From Acidimicrobiia bacterium (GTDB lineage: Bacteria > Actinomycetota > Acidimicrobiia > Acidimicrobiales > AC-14), in contig JAFAUA010000464.1 of assembly GCA_019243595.1 (NCBI GenBank), forward strand, positions 1 to 8,233: DNA of 8,233 nucleotides, in the 5' to 3' direction. Positions 1-8,233 of this stretch are shown here, piece after piece. Within the stretch, counting starts at the first letter, position 1; every line of letters starts with the position of its first letter. The notes under the pieces are model-generated. The model had not been told where the DNA came from. It saw only the letters and a program-made list of their open reading frames with translations, and did no database searches. The position numbers were made by a program, and so were the translations under genes.

Positions 1-465
1 GACCGTGATGTTCTCGTCATGGCCGGTGTCGGCCTTGGTGGACGGCGTGAACACGGGTTCGGGAAGCTGGTCGGACTCCTGCATGCCCTTGGGCAGCGGG
101 ACGCCGTGCATCGTCCCCGACGACTTGTACTCCTTCCACGCCGACCCGGACAGGTAACCGCGCACGATGCACTCGATCTTCAGCATCTCGGCGCGGCGGA
201 CGACCATGCTGCGCCCCGCCAGGTCGTCGACGCCCACGTCGGGGAAGTCGGCGGTGTCGACGGACACCATGTGGTTGGGGAGGATGTCAGTGGTTTCGCC
301 GAACCAGAACGCGCTGATGGCGGTGAGCACGCGTCCCTTGTCGGGAATCGGTTCGGGCAGCACCACGTCGAAGACCGAGATGCGGTCCGACGCCACGAAC
401 AGCAACTTGTCGTCGCCGGCGTCGTAGACGTCGCGGACCTTCCCCGAATACAGCGGCTTACTCAT
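1..465 (-). CDS. purC: SAICAR synthetase PurC, N-terminal part (3' end cut by window edge)
   Basis: PurC joins aspartate to CAIR using ATP to make SAICAR in cytosolic de novo purine synthesis. The 155 visible codons read cleanly from the ATG at 465 to the window edge with no stop. They show the family's N-terminal lobe: GKVRDVYD (residues 8-15, nucleotide-binding strand/loop), SDRISVFD (26-33), KGRVLT (43-48), [13 protein letters not shown] (101-113) and FTPSTKA followed by GHDENI (139-153). The family is usually about 240-300 residues, so roughly half is missing. The ATG is favoured because the conserved GKVRDVYD sits right behind it and GGAGG lies 10 nt upstream inside purB. The ATG overlaps the purB stop as ATGA, so translational coupling to purB is likely. 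Identity is firm; the truncation is only the window edge. Confidence 0.96.
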   Translation of the reverse strand, partial: MSKPLYSGKVRDVYDAGDDKLLFVASDRISVFDVVLPEPIPDKGRVLTAISAFWFGETTDILPNHMVSVDTADFPDVGVDDLAGRSMVVRRAEMLKIECIVRGYLSGSAWKEYKSSGTMHGVPLPKGMQESDQLPEPVFTPSTKADTGHDENITV

Positions 466-1769
466 ACGTCGACATCCTCCAAGGCTTCGAAAACGAGTCC
501 GACATTGCGCAGCGACTGGTCGAGACTGAACGCCCGATCGAGCACCTCGCTCGGCACAGACACGCGGTCGTCCTGCTCGAGGACCTCGCGTAGCGGCTTG
601 CGATGCGACCACGCTGTCCGCGCCGCCTCCTGCACGATGCGATAGGCGTCGTCGCGCGCCAGGCCGCTGTCGATCAGTGCCAGCAGCACGGGCTGGCTGA
701 AAACCAGGCCGTACGAGCGCTCGATGTTCTCGAGCATGCGCTCGGGGTGCACCTGCATGCCCTCGACGATGCCGCGCATCTTCACCAGCAGGTAGTAGGC
801 GAGCAGCGACGAGTCGGGGAGGATCACGCGCTCCACCGACGAGTGGGAGATGTCGCGCTCGTGCCAGAGGGCGACGTCTTCGAGGCCGGCCGAAAGGTTG
901 CCGCGCAGCACCCGGGCAAGGCCGGCCAGGCGCTCGGCCAGGATCGGGTTGCGCTTGTGGGGCATCGCCGAGCTCCCCTTCTGCCCGGCCCGGAAGGGTT
1001 CCTCGACCTCGCCGACCTCGGTGCGGGCGAGGTGGCGGATCTCGGTGGCGAACTGCTCGATCGACGCCCCCACCGACGCGCACGCCCAGAGGAACTCGGC
1101 GTGGCGGTCGCGGGCGACGACCTGGCTGGCGGGCACGGGCTTCAGGCCGAGGCCGGCGCAGACCTGGGCCTCGACGGCCGGGTCGATGTTCGAGTACGTG
1201 CCCACGGCGCCCGACACCTTGCCGACGGCAATCGCGTCACGGGCCGCCCGCAGGCGCGCCCGGTCGCGGTCGGCCTGCAGGCACCAGAGGACGAGCTTGG
1301 CGCCGAGCGTGGTGGGCTCGGCGTGCATGCCGTGGGTGCGCCCGACCATCGGCGTGTCCCGGTAGGCCAGAGCCTGGGCCTTGAGGGCGGCCACCAGTTG
1401 ACCGCTGGCGTCGACCAACAGGTCGGCGGCCCGGGCCAGGGTGGCGCCCAATGCGGTGTCGACCACGTCGCTGGAGGTCAGCCCGTAGTGGACCCAGGCG
1501 GCCGCCGGCCCGCCGATCCCCTGCTGGACGACGTCGACGAAGGCAGCCAGATCGTGGTCGGTGACCTTCTCCCGCTCCTGCACGGCGACCACAAAGTCGC
1601 TGGTCACGGCCGGTGCCCGCTCACGCACCGCCTTGGCGTCGGCCTCGGGAACCACGCCGAGTGACGCCCAGGCCTCCACGGCCAGGATCTCCACCTCCAG
1701 CCACAGGGCCAGGCGGGCCTGGTCGGTGAACAAACCCGACATGGGGGGCAGCGAATACCGCTCTATCAA
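462..1769 (-). CDS. purB: Adenylosuccinate lyase PurB
   Basis: PurB is a cytosolic homotetrameric fumarate-releasing lyase. It acts twice, converting SAICAR to AICAR and adenylosuccinate to AMP. The 435-residue product matches the usual bacterial length of about 430-475. It carries the superfamily's conserved regions: TSSD (98-101), [11 protein letters not shown] (143-153, with an active-site His) and the fumarase/aspartase signature [10 protein letters not shown] (266-275), which is the mobile catalytic loop, followed by [13 protein letters not shown] (302-314). The start is TTG. It is chosen because the protein then begins [10 protein letters not shown], matching the well-known MIERYSRPEM start of this family, and no in-frame ATG or GTG lies nearby upstream. 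No clear Shine-Dalgarno precedes it. Its 5' end abuts a divergent gene, so purB either has its own promoter inside that gene or is read through from purE. Its stop overlaps the purC start by 4 bp. Confidence 0.97.
   Translation of the reverse strand: MIERYSLPPMSGLFTDQARLALWLEVEILAVEAWASLGVVPEADAKAVRERAPAVTSDFVVAVQEREKVTDHDLAAFVDVVQQGIGGPAAAWVHYGLTSSDVVDTALGATLARAADLLVDASGQLVAALKAQALAYRDTPMVGRTHGMHAEPTTLGAKLVLWCLQADRDRARLRAARDAIAVGKVSGAVGTYSNIDPAVEAQVCAGLGLKPVPASQVVARDRHAEFLWACASVGASIEQFATEIRHLARTEVGEVEEPFRAGQKGSSAMPHKRNPILAERLAGLARVLRGNLSAGLEDVALWHERDISHSSVERVILPDSSLLAYYLLVKMRGIVEGMQVHPERMLENIERSYGLVFSQPVLLALIDSGLARDDAYRIVQEAARTAWSHRKPLREVLEQDDRVSVPSEVLDRAFSLDQSLRNVGLVFEALEDVDV
476..480 (-). 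promoter_or_regulatory. Shine-Dalgarno of purC
   Basis: GGAGG on the minus strand lies 10 nt before the purC ATG, inside the last codons of purB. It supports the ATG at 465 and initiation on an mRNA shared with purB. Confidence 0.7.
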
Positions 1770-1783
1770 GGCCGGGCCGCCAT

Positions 1784-2083
1784 GTGCCGATGCAAGACAC
1801 TGCGATGGCGGAAACCACCCAGTGCGACAAGCATCTCTTCGAAGACGCCACGGGTATGTGCCGTACCTGCCGGCGCCCGTTCTGCGCCGACTGCCTCGTC
1901 TACGCCCACGGTCCGGACAAGGCGCCCCTGTGCGTCCCCTGCGCCCTGCAGGCGTCGGGCGTGCGCTCGACAGTGTCGAAGGGCCGTCGAGGCCGGGGCA
2001 TGAGCGGCCGGCTGCTCGCCAGCGTGGCCGCGACGGCTGCGACCGCCGTCCTCGCCATCCCGGTCCTCAGCGCGATTCACTAA
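1784..2083 (+). CDS. Small double zinc-finger (B-box-like) single-pass membrane protein, function unknown
   Basis: The 99-residue product has eight potential zinc ligands in four pairs: C14-x2-H17, C26-x2-C29, C34-x2-C37 and C50-x2-C53. This fits a compact fold binding two zinc ions. It resembles the B-box-like module found at the N-terminus of many actinobacterial rhomboid-type membrane proteins, but no protease domain follows. A basic linker (KGRRGR, about 66-71) precedes one hydrophobic segment (about 75-97) ending at the C-terminus. By the positive-inside rule the zinc domain should be cytoplasmic. The gene is antisense to the rest of the pur cluster. Its stop shares bases with the purE stop, and its start is 14 bp from the divergent purB start. 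GTG at 1784 is the longest start; ATG at 1790 or 1805 is equally possible, and none has a convincing ribosome-binding site. The Cys/His spacing argues for a real gene. No enzymatic role is evident; a protein-binding membrane adaptor is the most I would infer. Confidence 0.78.
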   Translation: MPMQDTAMAETTQCDKHLFEDATGMCRTCRRPFCADCLVYAHGPDKAPLCVPCALQASGVRSTVSKGRRGRGMSGRLLASVAATAATAVLAIPVLSAIH

Positions 2084-2525
2084 CCGGGGCTCCACTGGGC
2101 CCGGTAGTCGTCGAGCCGCTTGCGTAGCCCGTCGTCGGAAATCGCCAGCATCTCGACCACCAGCAGCGCCGCGTTCTGAGAGCCGTCGATGGCGACGGTC
2201 GCCACCGGGATCCCCTTGGGCATCTGCACGGTGGCGTAGAGGGCATCGACGCCGTTGAGGGCGCCGCCGCTCAGCGGCACGCCGACGACCGGCAGCGTCG
2301 TGTGGGCGGCGACGGCACCGGCCAGGTGGGCGGCCATGCCGGCGCCGCAGATGAATGCGACGTAGCCGTTGTCCCGGGCGCCGCGAGCCATCTCGACGAC
2401 GGCGGCGGGCGTGCGGTGGGCGGACAGGACCCGTTCGTCGGGCTCGAGTCCGAACTCTTCCAGGGTCTTGACGGCCGCAGCCATCTTGTCCCGGTCGTTG
2501 GGCGAGCCCATCAGGATTGCGACCT

Positions 2526-2529
<4 letters not shown>
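2080..2529 (-). CDS. purE: N5-carboxyaminoimidazole ribonucleotide mutase PurE (class I)
   Basis: PurE moves the carboxyl group of N5-CAIR to carbon 4, giving CAIR, the PurC substrate. At 149 residues it is slightly shorter than the usual 160-170. Class I landmarks are present: the phosphate-binding loop GSPND (8-12), SAHRTP with the catalytic His38 (36-41), GAGMAAHLAG (62-71), PVVGVP (80-85) and VQMPKGIPVAT (101-111), then NAALL (119-123). Variations from the textbook consensus are GSPND for GSxSD and HLAG for HLPG; both look conservative. The start is GTG, overlapping the purD stop as GTGA, with AAGGA 6 nt upstream. Its usual partner, the ATP-dependent PurK, is not in this window, so purK must lie elsewhere if the N5-CAIR route is used. 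The C-terminus meets the zinc-finger gene, the two genes overlapping by 4 bp at their stop codons. Confidence 0.95.
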
Positions 2530-5829
<3,300 letters not shown>

Positions 5830-5842
5830 GGGTGCGGAACGC

Positions 5843-6682
5843 GTGACCCTTCCCAACTTCATCGTCGTCGGCGCCCAGAAGGCGGGCACCACGAGCCTGT
5901 ACCACTACCTCCGCGGGCACCCCCAGGTGTTCATGCCGGCCACCAAGGAGCTCAACTTCTTCGTCGAGAACTTCGCGTGGCGGCGCGGACTGAAGTGGTA
6001 CACGAGCCACTTCCGCGACGCGGGCGACGCGGTGGCAATCGGCGAGGCGTCGCCGACCTACTCGATGCACCCGCTGCTCCCCGGTGTTGCCGAGCGGATG
6101 GCGGCGACGATCCCCGACGCCCGGCTTGTGTACGTGCTGCGCGAGCCGGTCGCCCGCATGCGGTCCGGCTACATCGACGCCCTCGCCGTCGGCTCCGAAG
6201 GGCGGCCGATCAAAGAAGCGCTGCTCCTCGACAGCCGTTACCTGATACCGAGCTCCTACGCGCTGCAGATCGAGCACTTGCTCGAGCACTTCGACCGCGC
6301 CCAGCTGCTCGTCATCCTCGCCGAGGATCTGAAGGACCGGCGCGCCGAGACGCTCGCTCGCGTCTTCGAGTTCCTCGGTGTCGACCCGGGGTGGCAGCCC
6401 GAGGACCTCGACGTCGAGCACCATCCGAGCACGGGTCGGCGAAAGCTGCGGCCGACGGCGCGCCTGGTCGGTGGCACGGTCGTGCGCGCCGAAGTGCGAT
6501 TGCGGCCGGGGTTGTGGGAGGAGCGTCCCCTCCCCCCACGGATCCAGCGCCGGATCACCGTCCCCATCACCGACGACGAGGTCGAGCTCGACGAGGAGAC
6601 GCGCGCCGCGCTCGTCGACATGCTGCGCAATGACCTGCGCCGGCTGCCGGGGTACCTCGACGCCGGCTTCGACGCCTGGGGC

Positions 6683-6697
<15 letters not shown>
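5843..6697 (+). CDS. PAPS-dependent sulfotransferase, acceptor unknown
   Basis: The 284-residue product is a sulfotransferase that moves sulfate from PAPS to a hydroxyl or amine. The 5'-phosphosulfate loop is [11 protein letters not shown] (10-20), with the catalytic-type Lys13. KELNFF (35-40) and GEASPTY (67-73, conserved Glu68) are typical of the heparan-sulfate/NodH-like branch. The 3'-phosphate-binding segment is [13 protein letters not shown] (98-110). FEFLGVDP (175-182) is the usual C-terminal landmark. Length is normal and no membrane segment or signal is seen, so it should be cytosolic. The GTG start at 5843 puts the PAPS loop at the expected distance from the N-terminus; a modest GAGG lies about 11 nt upstream at the methyltransferase stop. 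The 13-bp gap argues for co-transcription with the methyltransferase. Its last 15 bp overlap the end of clpB on the other strand. Candidate acceptors (lipid, glycan, secondary metabolite) cannot be separated from sequence alone. Confidence 0.92.

Positions 6698-8233
<1,536 letters not shown>

Noticed and set aside
603..1664. A 353-codon plus-strand open frame antisense to purB
   Set aside because: It is the complement of a confidently identified gene and resembles no family.

Overview
This is a dense, GC-rich stretch of bacterial chromosome. The high GC, frequent GTG/TTG starts, 4-bp start/stop overlaps and protein flavours all point to an actinobacterium. The compact PurD and ClpB proteins and the zinc-finger/membrane miniprotein make me lean to an Acidimicrobiia-like lineage, but that placement is inference. 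No mobile element, tRNA, rRNA or CRISPR array is visible, and there is no gene-free stretch over 60 bp.

Minus strand, 5032 down to 1: a purine biosynthesis cluster in the order purA, purD, purE, purB, purC, with purC cut by the window edge. PurD makes GAR early in the pathway. PurE makes CAIR and PurC makes SAICAR. PurB cleaves SAICAR to AICAR and later adenylosuccinate to AMP. PurA commits IMP to AMP. The junctions purA/purD, purD/purE and purB/purC are all 4-bp start/stop overlaps, which suggests a translationally coupled transcript. The series breaks once: the 310-bp gap between purE and purB holds an opposite-strand gene (1784-2083) for a 99-residue protein with four paired Cys/His zinc-ligand motifs and one C-terminal membrane helix. 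It meets purE tail to tail and purB head to head with almost no spacer.

Plus strand, 5089-6697: a two-gene unit running divergently from purA across a 56-bp spacer. It encodes a class I SAM-dependent methyltransferase and, 13 bp later, a PAPS-dependent sulfotransferase. Both look cytosolic and together suggest tailoring of a small molecule, lipid or glycan whose identity the sequence does not reveal.

Minus strand, 8233 down to 6683: the C-terminal 516 residues of the disaggregase ClpB, running off the right edge at its 5' end and overlapping the sulfotransferase tail by 15 bp. Its second ATPase domain has an unusually short segment before the arginine finger.

Most of the window is housekeeping. 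The parts worth a second look are the antisense zinc-finger gene inside the pur cluster, the methyltransferase/sulfotransferase pair, and the compact PurD and ClpB proteins. I see no strong evidence of a wholly new system.
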